Counted from the stretch's first letter, positions 35,970 through 46,400 are shown. The stretch: DNA of 64,000 nt from Shimia sp. R10_1 (GCF_017744095.1 NZ_JAGHQX010000001.1:372001-436000); one strand, 5' to 3'. Translations and numbers: made by a program. The notes: generated by a model not told the origin, from the sequence alone.

Positions 35970-37184
35970 TTAGAAAAACGCCTGCAAGCCTGTCTGCGCA
36001 CGACCAAGGATCAGCGCATGCACATCATGGGTGCCTTCATAGGTGTTCACCGTCTCAAGGTTGATCATGTGGCGGATCACACCAAATTCCAGGCTGATGC
36101 CATTGCCGCCATGCATGTCCCGCGACATGCGTGCGATATCCAGCGCCTTGCCGCAGTTATTGCGCTTGATCAGCGAAATCATTTCGGGTGCAGCTTCCGC
36201 CTCATCCATCAAGCGACCCACGCGCAGCGCCGCCTGCAGACCCAGCGTGATCTCTGTTTGCATATTCGCCAGTTTCAGCTGGAACAGCTGCGTCTGCGCA
36301 AGCGGCTTGTTGAACTGCTTGCGGTCAAGCCCATACTGACGCGCGGCATGCCAGCAATACTCTGCGGCCCCCATCGCGCCCCAAGCGATGCCATAACGCG
36401 CACGGTTCAAACAGCCAAACGGGCCTTTCAGACCTTCCACATTCGGCAGTAGCGCATCCTCTGACACTTCCACATTGTCGAGCACGATCTCACCGGTGAT
36501 GGAGGCACGCAGGCTGGCCTTATGGCCGATCTTTGGCGCGCTCAAACCTTTGGTGCCTTTGTCCAGAACAAAGCCACGGATCTTGCCACCATGCGCTTCA
36601 GATTTGGCCCAAACCACAAAGACATCCGCAATCGGGGAATTGGAAATCCACATCTTGGAGCCATGCAACACATAGCCGCCATCCACCTTTTTGGCGGTGG
36701 TTTTCATGCCCGCAGGATCAGACCCCGCATCCGGCTCCGTCAGGCCAAAACAGCCAATCCATTCGCCAGAGGCAAGCTTAGGCAAATACTTTTGACGTTG
36801 CTCCTCACTGCCATAAGCATAGATCGGATACATCACGAGCGAGCTTTGCACCGACATCATAGAGCGATAGCCACTGTCGACGCGCTCAACCTCACGCGCC
36901 ACGAGCCCGTAGGTGACATAGCTGGATCCGATCCCGCCGTATTCTTCAGGGATGGTCGTGCCCAAAAGCCCCATCGCGCCCATTTCCGCAAAAATCGCGG
37001 GATCTGTTTCTTCGTTTTCAAAGGCAGAAGTCACCCGCGGCATTAGCTTTTCGTCGCAATAAGCACGTGCGGCATCGCGCACCATGCGTTCATCTTCCAA
37101 AAGCTGGCTTTCGATCAGAAATGGATCTTCCCAATTGAACGATCCCAACTCTGGTTTGGACTGCGGCGCCAGATCTTTGGCCAT
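35970..37184 (-). CDS. gcdH: Glutaryl-CoA dehydrogenase
   Basis: A 404-residue FAD enzyme that oxidises and decarboxylates glutaryl-CoA to crotonyl-CoA. The C-terminal half matches this subfamily closely: [20 protein letters not shown], then [20 protein letters not shown], in which Glu383 is the catalytic base, and [15 protein letters not shown]-terminal MAKDLAPQ...[19 protein letters not shown] is also typical. The start has a strong AAGGAGATC site. It is divergent from the CoA-transferase gene; the two enzymes would convert free glutarate to crotonyl-CoA. Lysine breakdown also ends at glutaryl-CoA, so glutarate could come from there instead of from a heterocycle. Confidence 0.93.
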   Translation of the reverse strand: MAKDLAPQSKPELGSFNWEDPFLIESQLLEDERMVRDAARAYCDEKLMPRVTSAFENEETDPAIFAEMGAMGLLGTTIPEEYGGIGSSYVTYGLVAREVERVDSGYRSMMSVQSSLVMYPIYAYGSEEQRQKYLPKLASGEWIGCFGLTEPDAGSDPAGMKTTAKKVDGGYVLHGSKMWISNSPIADVFVVWAKSEAHGGKIRGFVLDKGTKGLSAPKIGHKASLRASITGEIVLDNVEVSEDALLPNVEGLKGPFGCLNRARYGIAWGAMGAAEYCWHAARQYGLDRKQFNKPLAQTQLFQLKLANMQTEITLGLQAALRVGRLMDEAEAAPEMISLIKRNNCGKALDIARMSRDMHGGNGISLEFGVIRHMINLETVNTYEGTHDVHALILGRAQTGLQAFF

Positions 37185-37420
37185 GTGATCTCCTTCCTCG
37201 CGCCCGGATTACAGACGCTTCTGACTGTCTTTGTTGGGGCACACAATGCGCCGCCGTGTCCCAAGGTCAAGCCGACGCGCGCAAAAAGCCGCGACGTCGC
37301 GAAAATTCTTGGACGTTGCCTTGTCAGCCGGTCTGCGCATTGTAAGGTCCCAACATCGCCGCAAATGCGGCATTTCCAGCCAGTCTACCACAGATCGGTC
37401 CTGAATAATAAAGGCGCCCC

Positions 37421-38539
37421 ATGACCCCACTACACGGTCTCAAAGTTGTTGAACTTGCACGCATTCTTGCTGGTCCCTGGATTGGCCAATCGCTCGCCGA
37501 TCTCGGCGCAGAGGTGATCAAAGTCGAAGCACCACAGGGCGATGACACACGCACATGGGGCCCGCCCTTCATCGAACGCGACGGCGACACAACCGCCGCT
37601 TACTTCTACGCTGCCAACCGGGGCAAGACGTCGGTGGTCGCCGATTTCCGCACCGAGGAAGGCCGCGCGCAGGTGCTTGATCTCATCAAAGATGCCGATA
37701 TTCTGATCGAGAATTTCAAAGTTGGCGGTCTGCAGAAATACGGGCTGGACTACGACAGCCTCGCCAAGATCAATCCGCGCCTGATCTATTGCTCTATAAC
37801 CGGATTTGGCCAGACCGGCCCCTACGCCAGCCGCGCGGGCTATGACTTCATGATTCAAGGCATGTCCGGCCTTATGTCCATCACCGGCGAACCGGAGCGT
37901 CAGCCGCAAAAGGTGGGCGTTGCGGTCACCGATGTGGTCACCGGGCTTTATGGTACGATCGGCATTCTCGCCGCTGTGGAGCAACGCCACACCACCGGGC
38001 GTGGCCAGCATATTGATATGTCCCTGCTCGATTGTGCAACCGCGCTTCTGGCCAATCAGGCGATGAATTACCTTGCCACCGGCGAAAGCCCGACGCGCAA
38101 AGGCAACGCCCACCCCAACATCGCGCCCTATCAGGTGGTGCCCACATCAGATGGCCACATCATCATTGCCGTAGGCAATGACGGGCAGTTCCAAAGGCTT
38201 TGTGGTGTGCTCAGCCGAGGCGACCTTGGCGACAACCCGGCCTATGCCACCAACCAGCTGCGGGTCGCAAATCGCGATGCCCTAACACTGGAAATTGAGG
38301 CTGAAACCGCCAAGTGGTCCGCGGCAGACCTGCTTGCTGCACTTGAGGCCGCAACCGTGCCCGCAGGCCCGATCAACGCAGTGGCCGACACACTCAACGA
38401 TCCACAGATCCAAGCGCGCGGGATGGTGATCGAAGCCGACGGCGTCAAAGGTGTGCGTGGTCCCTGGACCTTCTCCGATGCAGAGCTGGCCACAGATCGT
38501 AGCGCGCCTGTGCTGCCCAAATCCGTCGCAGACAAATAA
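37421..38539 (+). CDS. Class III (CaiB-type) CoA-transferase, probable glutarate CoA-transferase
   Basis: A 372-residue class III CoA-transferase. The family core is visible: LKVVELARILAGPWIGQSLADLGAEVIKVE at residues 6-35, the catalytic Asp in the SRAGYDFMIQGMSG segment (RAGYDF), and SLLDCATALLANQAMNYL. Pairing with glutaryl-CoA dehydrogenase suggests succinyl-CoA:glutarate CoA-transferase activity, as in the human SUGCT enzyme. This is inferred from context. In related genomes a LysR gene often lies nearby; none is seen in the 236-base divergent gap upstream. Confidence 0.85.
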   Translation: MTPLHGLKVVELARILAGPWIGQSLADLGAEVIKVEAPQGDDTRTWGPPFIERDGDTTAAYFYAANRGKTSVVADFRTEEGRAQVLDLIKDADILIENFKVGGLQKYGLDYDSLAKINPRLIYCSITGFGQTGPYASRAGYDFMIQGMSGLMSITGEPERQPQKVGVAVTDVVTGLYGTIGILAAVEQRHTTGRGQHIDMSLLDCATALLANQAMNYLATGESPTRKGNAHPNIAPYQVVPTSDGHIIIAVGNDGQFQRLCGVLSRGDLGDNPAYATNQLRVANRDALTLEIEAETAKWSAADLLAALEAATVPAGPINAVADTLNDPQIQARGMVIEADGVKGVRGPWTFSDAELATDRSAPVLPKSVADK

Positions 38540-38606
38540 CGCGATCTGTAGATACGGGCACATGGACAACCTGCCATGTGCCCGTGATTTCAAGATTTTT
38601 CTTGTA

Positions 38607-39296
38607 CTACACGCCGAGGTAGCGATCGGTTTCTTCCGGACCCAACGCTTCAAAGGCGCCACTCCAAACCGTGCGCCCTTTTTCAAGGATTACGGCACGA
38701 TCCGCCACCTGCCCCAACTCGCGCAGCGACTTGTCGATCGCAATGATCGCCATGCCGGTTTCTGCCTTGAGTTTCGCAATTGCCGCCCAAATTTCCTGAC
38801 GGATCACAGGCGCAAGCCCTTCTGTCGCCTCATCCAGAATGAGCAGCCGGGGATTGGTCATCAGCGCGCGCCCGATGGCCAGCATCTGCTGTTCACCGCC
38901 CGAAAGAGAGGCCGAGGATTGTTCACGCCGTTCTTCCAAGCGTGGGAACAATTCGCAAACCGCACCAAAATCCCACGCACCTTTGCGCGCCGCCGCGATC
39001 AGATTTTCATACACGGTCAGGTTCGCAAAACAGCGCCGCCCTTCCGGCACCAGCCCGATCCCCAGCCGTGCAGCCTTGTGCGAAGGCAATGCCCCAATAT
39101 TCTGGCCTGCAAAATGAACCTCGCCCTGCGCATGCGCCAGCATCCGGCAGATCACTTTCACTGTGGTGCTTTTGCCCATCCCATTGCGCCCCATCAGCGC
39201 AACCACCTCGCCCTCGCCAACCTCAAGCGTGACATCAAACAAAGCCTGACTTGGGCCATAAAACGCAGCGATTTCATTCAGTTGCAACAGGCTCAT
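38607..39296 (-). CDS. ABC transporter ATPase, LivF type (importer 2)
   Basis: A 229-residue LivF-type ATPase. Walker A MGRNGMGKSTT, signature LSGGEQQMLAIGRAL and Walker B LLILDEATEGLAP (Ala for Pro in the DEPT box, a common LivF variant) are clear. It overlaps livG by ATGA and ends the second importer operon. It is convergent with the CoA-transferase gene, with 67 bases between the stop codons. Confidence 0.93.
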   Translation of the reverse strand: MSLLQLNEIAAFYGPSQALFDVTLEVGEGEVVALMGRNGMGKSTTVKVICRMLAHAQGEVHFAGQNIGALPSHKAARLGIGLVPEGRRCFANLTVYENLIAAARKGAWDFGAVCELFPRLEERREQSSASLSGGEQQMLAIGRALMTNPRLLILDEATEGLAPVIRQEIWAAIAKLKAETGMAIIAIDKSLRELGQVADRAVILEKGRTVWSGAFEALGPEETDRYLGV

Positions 39297-40048
39297 GCGG
39301 GCACCTCGTCACCCAGATAGGCACGCCGTATCTCTGGATTCACCTTGATTTCCTCGGGGGTTCCGGTGGCAATGATCTCGCCATAAACCAACACACTGAT
39401 CCGATCGGCAAGCGCAAAAACCGCATCCATGTCATGCTCAATCAGCAGGATCGGGGCAGCTTGGCGCAGATCTTTGAGCAATCTAATCATCTGCTGCGCG
39501 CCCTCAAGCCCCAGCCCCGCCATCGGCTCGTCCATCAGAAACACTTTGGGTTTCAACGTCAGCGCCACAGCCACCTCCAGCTGCCGCCGTTGCCCATGGC
39601 TCAGATCCGCTGTGCGTGTGCTGGCAAACGCGGACAGCCCCACCTGCCCCAATGCCTCCTGTGCGACCGCCAGCAAGGATTTGTCCTTCATCACCGGCGC
39701 GAAAAACCGCATCACGGTGCCCCGCTGCCCAAGCGCGCCCAGCACCGCATTTTGCAAAACCGTATGCTCCATCGCCAATGCGCTGATCTGAAACGTCCGC
39801 CCCAGTCCCAACTGCGCGCGCTGCGCTGGCCCAAGCCCAGTCAGCGGCGTGCCCAAAAGTTCGACGACACCACTGTCAGAGGCCAAATGCCCCGTGATCT
39901 GCTGAATCAACGTGGATTTCCCAGCCCCATTCGGGCCGATCAGCGCGTGGATCTCCCCTTTGCGCAAATCCAGCGACACATCGTTGGTCGCTTTCAACGC
40001 GCCAAAGCTCTTGAACAGCCGCTCCGTGCGCAACACCACCTCAGTCAT
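39293..40048 (-). CDS. ABC transporter ATPase, LivG type (importer 2)
   Basis: A 251-residue LivG-type ATPase with Walker A IGPNGAGKST, signature LSHGQRRQLEVAVALTLKPK and Walker B VFLMDEPMAGLGLE. The start MTEVVLRT at 40048 is chosen because GGGAGAAAG lies upstream, and it overlaps the end of livM by 8 bases; a longer reading to 40078 is less likely. It belongs to a complete importer with the adjacent livF, livM, livH and binding-protein genes. Confidence 0.92.
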   Translation of the reverse strand: MTEVVLRTERLFKSFGALKATNDVSLDLRKGEIHALIGPNGAGKSTLIQQITGHLASDSGVVELLGTPLTGLGPAQRAQLGLGRTFQISALAMEHTVLQNAVLGALGQRGTVMRFFAPVMKDKSLLAVAQEALGQVGLSAFASTRTADLSHGQRRQLEVAVALTLKPKVFLMDEPMAGLGLEGAQQMIRLLKDLRQAAPILLIEHDMDAVFALADRISVLVYGEIIATGTPEEIKVNPEIRRAYLGDEVPA

Positions 40049-41024
40049 GTGCTTTCTCCCGCCCCGCAATCGCGCCAATCACACCACCTTTGGCAAACAG
40101 CACGATGCCAAGCAGCAGCGCGCCCAGATAGACATGCCAAAACTCAGATAGCCCGCCCAATGTATGCTCCAGCAGGATAAACACCATCGCGCCGATCACC
40201 GGGCCAAACAGGCGACCAACCCCGCCGATGATGATGAAAATCATGATCTCACCAGACATCTGCCAACTCAGCATCGTTGGGCTGACAAAACGGTTCAAAT
40301 CGGCAAACAACGCGCCCGCCAGCCCGGTGATCGCACCAGAGATCACAAAAGCCACCAATCGCAGACGATAGGGCATCATGCCCACCGACAGCACCCGCGT
40401 CTCATTCTGCCGCGCCGCACTTAATGCGAGCCCAAAGGCGGAATTCTGCACAGCACGCATCAACACCAAGACGCCACATAGGATCACAAAACACAGGCCA
40501 AAGAACTGAATCGGATCCAGTGTATTGAGCCCCGGAAAGCCATTACGCACATAGATCGACAGCCCGTCCTCGCCGCCATAGGCAGGCCAGCTGATCGCGA
40601 AATAATAGATCATCTGCCCAAAGGCCAATGTGATCATGATGAAATAGACACCTGAGGTGCGCAGGCTCAACGCCCCGATGGCCAGCGCCGCCAGCGCGCT
40701 TGCGATCACCGCCACAAGCCAGATCACCGGCATGGATTTCGTGCCCTCAATCAGGAACGGCCATTCGGCCATCGGCGCATAAGCCTGCGCATGGCTTGCC
40801 AAAATGCCCATGGCATAGCCGCCGATCCCGAAAAACGCCGCATGGCCAAGGCTCACCAGTCCACCAAGCCCCAGTGCAAGGTTCAGCCCCACACCTGCCA
40901 GCGCAAAGATTGCGGCGCGTGTTGCCAGCGTGATGATAAACGGCTCATCCGCCACATAGGCCCACAGAGGCACCCCAGCCAAAACAGCCAATGCTGCAAA
41001 GTTGGTCCAGCTCTCTCGCGTCAT
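40041..41024 (-). CDS. ABC transporter permease, LivM type (importer 2)
   Basis: A permease of about 327 residues with nine or so membrane segments. The marks are LALGLGGLVSLGHAAFFGIGGYA and SARQNETRVLSVGMM, the coupling loop. The start MTRESWTN at 41024 follows the livH stop codon within two bases; the annotated frame can be extended five codons upstream. A second LivM in the same window as importer 1 means that two different substrates of the same general class are imported here. Confidence 0.92.
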   Translation of the reverse strand: MTRESWTNFAALAVLAGVPLWAYVADEPFIITLATRAAIFALAGVGLNLALGLGGLVSLGHAAFFGIGGYAMGILASHAQAYAPMAEWPFLIEGTKSMPVIWLVAVIASALAALAIGALSLRTSGVYFIMITLAFGQMIYYFAISWPAYGGEDGLSIYVRNGFPGLNTLDPIQFFGLCFVILCGVLVLMRAVQNSAFGLALSAARQNETRVLSVGMMPYRLRLVAFVISGAITGLAGALFADLNRFVSPTMLSWQMSGEIMIFIIIGGVGRLFGPVIGAMVFILLEHTLGGLSEFWHVYLGALLLGIVLFAKGGVIGAIAGREKAHD

Positions 41025-41025
41025 C

Positions 41026-41943
41026 TCATGCCACCCCATAAAGTCCGCGCGGGCGGAAGATCAAAACAACAGCCATCAAGATGTAGATCAACATTGATGC
41101 CAGCGCGGACCCCACGGACACCGCCGCCGAGGGCTCAAGGATCAGGCCGAACATCTGCGGCAGCAGAAAACGCCCCAGCGTGTCCGTCAGGCCAACCAAA
41201 AGCGCGCCAACAAAGGCGCCTTTGATCGAGCCGATGCCGCCAATCACGATCACCACAAAGGCCAGGATCAGCACAGGCTCTCCCATGCCCACCTGCACCG
41301 ACTGGATCGCGCCCACAAGCGCGCCGGCAAAGCCCGCCAAAGCCGCGCCAAGGGCAAAGACAAAGGTGTAAAGTTTGGCAATATCGACCCCAAGCGCGGC
41401 GATCATCTCCCGATCCGCCTCACCTGCGCGAATGCGAATGCCCACCCGCGTGCGGTTGATCAGCGCAAACATGCCCACCGCCACCGCCAGCCCCACCAGA
41501 ATGATGGTCAAACGATAGGCCGGATACTGAATACCGCCGGGCAAGGTGACCGGCCCCGAAAGCGCTGCAGGCACATCCAGAAACAGCGGAAAAGAGCCAA
41601 ACAGCCAGCGCGTGCCTTCCGAGAAAATCAGGATCAGCGCAAAGGTCGCAAGCACCTGATCCAGATGGTCCCGATCATAAAGCCGCCGGATAATCGTCAG
41701 CTCAATCAGCGCGCCTGCCAGTGACGCCGCGGCCAAGGATGCCATAAGCGCGAGCAGGAAAGATCCCGTCGCCGCCGCCACAGCAGCTGCCGCAAAGGCC
41801 CCGATCATGTAAAGCGAGCCGTGCGCCAAATTGATCAGCCCCATCACGCCAAACACCAGCGTCAGCCCCGCGCTCATCAAAAACAGCATCACGCCAAACT
41901 GAAGCCCGTTCAGCAGCTGTTCTATGAAAAGAAGAGTTGTCAT
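41026..41943 (-). CDS. ABC transporter permease, LivH type (importer 2)
   Basis: A 305-residue permease with eight or nine membrane segments. Family marks are LVFGVMGLINLAHGSLYMIGAF and IRAGEADREMIAALGVD, plus GGIGSIKGAFVGALLVGLTD near the C-terminus. The start MTTLLFIEQ at 41943 is used instead of a Met five residues earlier. It is separated from the binding-protein gene upstream by about 140 bases that contain a GC-rich hairpin. Confidence 0.92.
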   Translation of the reverse strand: MTTLLFIEQLLNGLQFGVMLFLMSAGLTLVFGVMGLINLAHGSLYMIGAFAAAAVAAATGSFLLALMASLAAASLAGALIELTIIRRLYDRDHLDQVLATFALILIFSEGTRWLFGSFPLFLDVPAALSGPVTLPGGIQYPAYRLTIILVGLAVAVGMFALINRTRVGIRIRAGEADREMIAALGVDIAKLYTFVFALGAALAGFAGALVGAIQSVQVGMGEPVLILAFVVIVIGGIGSIKGAFVGALLVGLTDTLGRFLLPQMFGLILEPSAAVSVGSALASMLIYILMAVVLIFRPRGLYGVA

Positions 41944-42053
41944 TGCCCCACCCCGCACCGCCGTCAGGTGCGCCTCTGCTGTCAGCAGAAAGTCATCATG
42001 TCAGAAGGTTACCAAACACTGCGCGCAGTCAGTCATACGCGCGAAACGTCATA

Positions 42054-42077
42054 GGGGGAGGCGCAAAACCCTCCCCC
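42054..42077 (-). other. Intercistronic hairpin between binding-protein gene and livH (importer 2)
   Basis: Eight-base arms (GGGGGAGG and CCTCCCCC) enclose an 8-base loop, a very stable stem. It lies 9 bases after the binding-protein stop codon and 110 bases before livH. As in importer 1, it probably protects the upstream transcript and lowers permease expression. Confidence 0.8.
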
Positions 42078-42085
42078 AGATCATC

Positions 42086-43219
42086 TTACATCTTGCACTC
42101 AGCCGCATAGGCATCCGCATGATCAGACAGGCCGGTCGCGATGATCTTGTTCGTGAACAAATCACCTTCCTTGATCACTTCGCGCACATAGATGTCCTGA
42201 ATCGGATGGTGGTTGTCGCCAAAGGCAAAATCACCACGCACAGAGTCAAACTCCGCCGCCTTCAGCGCCGCACGGAACGCGTCTGCATCCGCAACATCCG
42301 CTTTGTCCATCGCTGAGAACAACAGGTTCGCCGTATCAAAGCCCTGGCTCGCATAGAGCGAAGGCAGGCGCCCGTATTCCGCCTGGAAAGTCTCCACAAA
42401 GGCCGCGTTGGCCGCATTGTCGATGTCTTTGTTCCACTGGCTGGTGTTTTTCACACCCATTGCCGCGTCGCCAACCGCCTGCAGAATGCCCTGATCAAAG
42501 CTGAAAGCTGGACCAACCAAAGGCAGATCCACGCCGCTTGCGGCATATTGCTTCAGGAAGGAAATCCCCATGCCGCCGGGCAGGAAAAAATACACGCTGT
42601 CCGCGCCACTCGCCCGGATTTGCGCAATCTCTGCCGCATAGTCGGTCTGGCCCAGTTTAGTATAAAGCTCGCCAGCCAACTCGCCGCCAAACAAGCGTTT
42701 GTAGCCGGTCAGCGCGTCTTTGCCCGCAGGGTAGTTCGGAGCCAGAATAAAGCTGTTCTTCAGACCCGCATCATTGGCATAGGCCCCGGCCGCTTCATGC
42801 AGGTTGTCATTCTGCCAAGCCACGTTGAAGTAATTCGGGTGACAGCCCTTGCCCGCCAATGGCGATGGGCCCGCATTTGGCGACAGATAGAATTTGCCCT
42901 GCGCCGTGGCCGCTGGCACCACGGCCATCGCGAGGTTGGACCAGATAATTCCGGTCAGCACATCAACCTTCTCAGACTGGATCATCTTATCCGCCAGCTG
43001 CACCGCCACATCCGGCTTGCGCTGGTCATCCTCGATCACAACTTCCAGATCGTCACGCCCTGCTTGTTTGACTGCCAGCATGAAACCGTCGCGCACATCA
43101 ATACCAAGCCCAGCCCCGCCACCGGACAAAGTTGTGATCATACCGACTTTCACATCCGCTTGCGCCATGGCGCCCAAGAGGGCCGTCGACGCGGCCAAAA
43201 CCGCCGTCCTTAAAAACAT
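42086..43219 (-). CDS. Periplasmic substrate-binding protein, Liv type (importer 2)
   Basis: A 377-residue type-I binding protein with a Sec signal peptide ending near AMAQADVKV at residue 22. The mature part begins VGMITTLSGGGAGLGIDVRDG and contains VVIEDDQRKPDVAVQLADKM, TGIIWSNLAMAVVPAA and YPAGKDAL, the layout of binding proteins of Liv-type importers for aromatic acids or amides. It is the first gene of importer 2, with the ribosome site GGGAG. A 21-base sequence just upstream recurs between this gene and livH (43248-43268 and 42008-42028). Confidence 0.9.
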   Translation of the reverse strand: MFLRTAVLAASTALLGAMAQADVKVGMITTLSGGGAGLGIDVRDGFMLAVKQAGRDDLEVVIEDDQRKPDVAVQLADKMIQSEKVDVLTGIIWSNLAMAVVPAATAQGKFYLSPNAGPSPLAGKGCHPNYFNVAWQNDNLHEAAGAYANDAGLKNSFILAPNYPAGKDALTGYKRLFGGELAGELYTKLGQTDYAAEIAQIRASGADSVYFFLPGGMGISFLKQYAASGVDLPLVGPAFSFDQGILQAVGDAAMGVKNTSQWNKDIDNAANAAFVETFQAEYGRLPSLYASQGFDTANLLFSAMDKADVADADAFRAALKAAEFDSVRGDFAFGDNHHPIQDIYVREVIKEGDLFTNKIIATGLSDHADAYAAECKM

Positions 43220-43395
43220 CGCTTCGCTCCCTATCGCTTTTTATCCTGTTACCAAACCTTGTGCGCTGAGGCCCCTTTCCGTCAATAAGCAGACGAAATT
43301 TTTTTCAAGCTTGAAATATCGAAGCCTAAAAAAGAGGTTTCACGCATCAATTCAGCACCTTGGCGATCAAAGCTCACATAAAGTCAAAGCGCAAT

Positions 43396-43427
43396 CCAAA
43401 AAGAAAACGCCGGGGCGAACCCCGGCG
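43396..43427 (-). terminator. Rho-independent terminator after rne
   Basis: Eight-base perfect arms (CGCCGGGG and CCCCGGCG) around a TTCG tetraloop on the transcribed strand, followed by TTTTCTTTTTGG. It begins 12 bases after the rne stop codon. Confidence 0.9.
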
Positions 43428-43438
43428 TCTCTCAATTA

Positions 43439-46400
43439 TCAGCCTCGTGACCACCAGCCACGCCGCTTTGGCTTGGGTGGTGCAGCAGGCTCTGGAGCCA
43501 CCTCAACCACAGCTGGTTCGGTCTCAGGTGTGGCTTCCGGTGCAGGCGCTTCCGCCACCTCTTCCACAACGGTTTCAACAACTGGCTCAGCAGTCTCTTC
43601 AACCACAGGAGCAGCTTCCTCAGCTGGCTCTTCAGCAGGTGCTGGCGCCGCTTCGGCGGTTTCAACAGCCTCAGCTTCCGGCGCCTCTGCCTCAGCCGCG
43701 CCGGCCTCTACCACGGGATCAGCAGATGCTTCCACTTCAGCCTCAGTCTCAGCTTCTACCGGCGCAGCTTCCTCAGCGGATGCCTCTTCAGCTGGCGCTT
43801 CGGCGTCTGCGTTGGTCTCTGCATCCGCCTTCTTGCCACGGGAGCGGCTGCGACGGTTGCGGGAGCGCTTCTTAGGCTTCTCTTCCGCCTCTGCATCCTC
43901 TGCAGGCGCTTCGTCGGTTTTCGCCTCAGCATCCGCGTTGTCGGAAGACTCTGCATTTTCGTCCGATGCGTTGTCGTTGCCGTTCGCTTCGCCATCCGCG
44001 TTGTCAGACCCGCCGCGACGACGGCGACGACGACGGCGGCGCTTCTTCGGTTTGGCCTCCCCATCCTCTGGTGCGGTCTCCTCAGCGGCAGTCTTCGCCT
44101 CTTCGGCCTCTTCAACCTCAGCTTCGTCAATTGCGTCCATGATGGACATATCGGCAGAGACAACCGGCGCGCTTGGCTCAGGCACCACACGGGTCGCGGT
44201 CTTGAACTTCTCGATTGTGAAGTCCGGAGACACCAGCGCAGGATCCCCTTCCACACGCACGGACAGGCCATAGCGCGCTTCGATCTGCGCAATATGCTCA
44301 CGCTTCTGGTTCATCAGATAGTTGGCAATCGCCACCGGCGCTTTCACCAGCACCTCGCGAGAGCGGCCACGGGTGCCCTCTTCTTCCAGCTGACGCAGGA
44401 TCGACAGCGCGAGGTTGTCATCAGAGCGGATCAAACCTGTGCCATGACAATGCGGACACGGCTGTGTCGTCGCCTCGATCATACCCGGACGCAGACGCTG
44501 ACGGGACATCTCCAAAAGACCGAAGCCCGAGATACGGCCCACCTGAATGCGCGCACGGTCGGTTTTCAGCTTGTCTTTCAGACGCTTCTCAACCGCAGTG
44601 TTGTTCTTGCGCTCATCCATGTCGATGAAGTCGATCACGATCAGACCGGCCAGATCGCGCAAACGCAGCTGACGTGCCACTTCTTCCGCGGCCTCAAGGT
44701 TGGTCTTCAGCGCGGTCTCTTCAATCGAGCCTTCTTTGGTAGCCCGGCCGGAGTTCACGTCAATCGCCACCAGCGCTTCCGTGACACCAATCACGATATA
44801 ACCGCCAGATTTCAGCTGCACTGTCGGGTTGAACATGCCCGACAGGTAGCTTTCCACCTGATAGCGCGCAAACAGCGGCAGCGCGTCCTGATACTGTTTC
44901 ACGTTCTTGGCGTGGGACGGCATGATCATTTTCATGAAGTCCTTGGCGATGCGATAGCCGCGCTCACCTTCCACCAGAACCTCGTCGATCTCACGTGAAT
45001 AGAGATCACGGATCGAGCGTTTGATCAGGTCGCCCTCTTCATAGATTTTCGCAGGCGCAATGGATTTCAGCGTCAGTTCGCGGATCTGCTCCCACAGGCG
45101 TTGCAGATATTCATAGTCACGCTTGATCTCGCTCTTAGTGCGTTTCGCACCGGCTGTGCGCACGATCAGGCCCGCGCCCTGCGGCACGTCGATCTCGCTC
45201 GCGATCTCTTTCAGCTTCTTGCGGTCTGCGGCGTTCGTGATCTTACGCGAAATGCCACCACCACGCGCAGTGTTTGGCATCAGCACGCAATAGCGGCCTG
45301 CCAGCGACAGATAGGTCGTCAGCGCCGCGCCTTTGTTGCCGCGCTCTTCTTTCACCACTTGCACCAGCATGATCTGGCGCACTTTGATCACTTCCTGGAT
45401 CTTGTAGCGACGAGGGCGTGGCTTGCGCGGTGGGCGAATGTCATCGCTGTCATCGTCATCCGCAACGGATTCGATGTTCTCGTCTTTTTCTGCCGCATCA
45501 GAGCGCTTGCCGCGACGGCGGGACCGACGACGACCGTTTTTCTTGCCGTTGTCTTCGTTGTCCTCGTCGTCATCCTCTGCAGAAGGCTCATCGCCCTCTG
45601 CTTCAGCCTCTTCCGAAGCCTCATCAGCGGTCTCCGCGTCAGATGCCGCTTCAGCTGCCGCCTCTGGTGCGTCAGCCTCGGCTGTCTCTTCCGCGCTTTC
45701 TGCAGCGGCCTCTTCAGCCGGAGCCTCTCCAGCGCTTTCTTGCGCTGGGGTGTCTTCCGCAGCAACCTCTTCAGCTGCATCCGCTTCAACGGTCTCAGCT
45801 TCAGCCACTTCGGCCTCAGGCGCCTCTGCCTCTACAGCGTCGGCTTCAACGGTCTCAACAGCCGCCTCTTCTGCCTCAGCAGCGGGCGTATCTTCAGCCG
45901 CGTCTTCACCAGTGCTGGCTTCGCTCTCGGTTTCCTCACCTGTTTCAGGATCTTTGGAAACAACCGCGTCTTCGCCTTCGGTGTTGGCAGCCATGGTCTT
46001 GCCACCGCTGTCTTTGCCAGCCTCGTCTGTTTCTGCCGCGCCAGCTTCGGTCTGGTCTGTGCTCTCGCTCTCAGACGTTTCAGCAGTCTCTTCGGCTACG
46101 TCCTCAGAAACCTTTTTCTCAGCAGTCGCCTCAGCGTCTTCCGCTGGTGCGTCTTCGACCGCGTCGCTTGCTTCTGCTTCTTCCACGGGCGCATCTGCAC
46201 CTGCATCCTCTGCCGCATCAGACGCCTCGGTCGGCTCCTCAACAGGTGTGTCTTCAACCAACTCCATCGGAGACAGACCCTCTTCAGGGTCCCCCCCGGC
46301 ATCTTCGACCAGATCGATGGTCTCCATGCCGGAGATCTCCGCCAAAGGCGCTTCAGCAGCGGCCTCTACAGGCGTTTCCGGCTCAACAGCGGCCGCGTTG

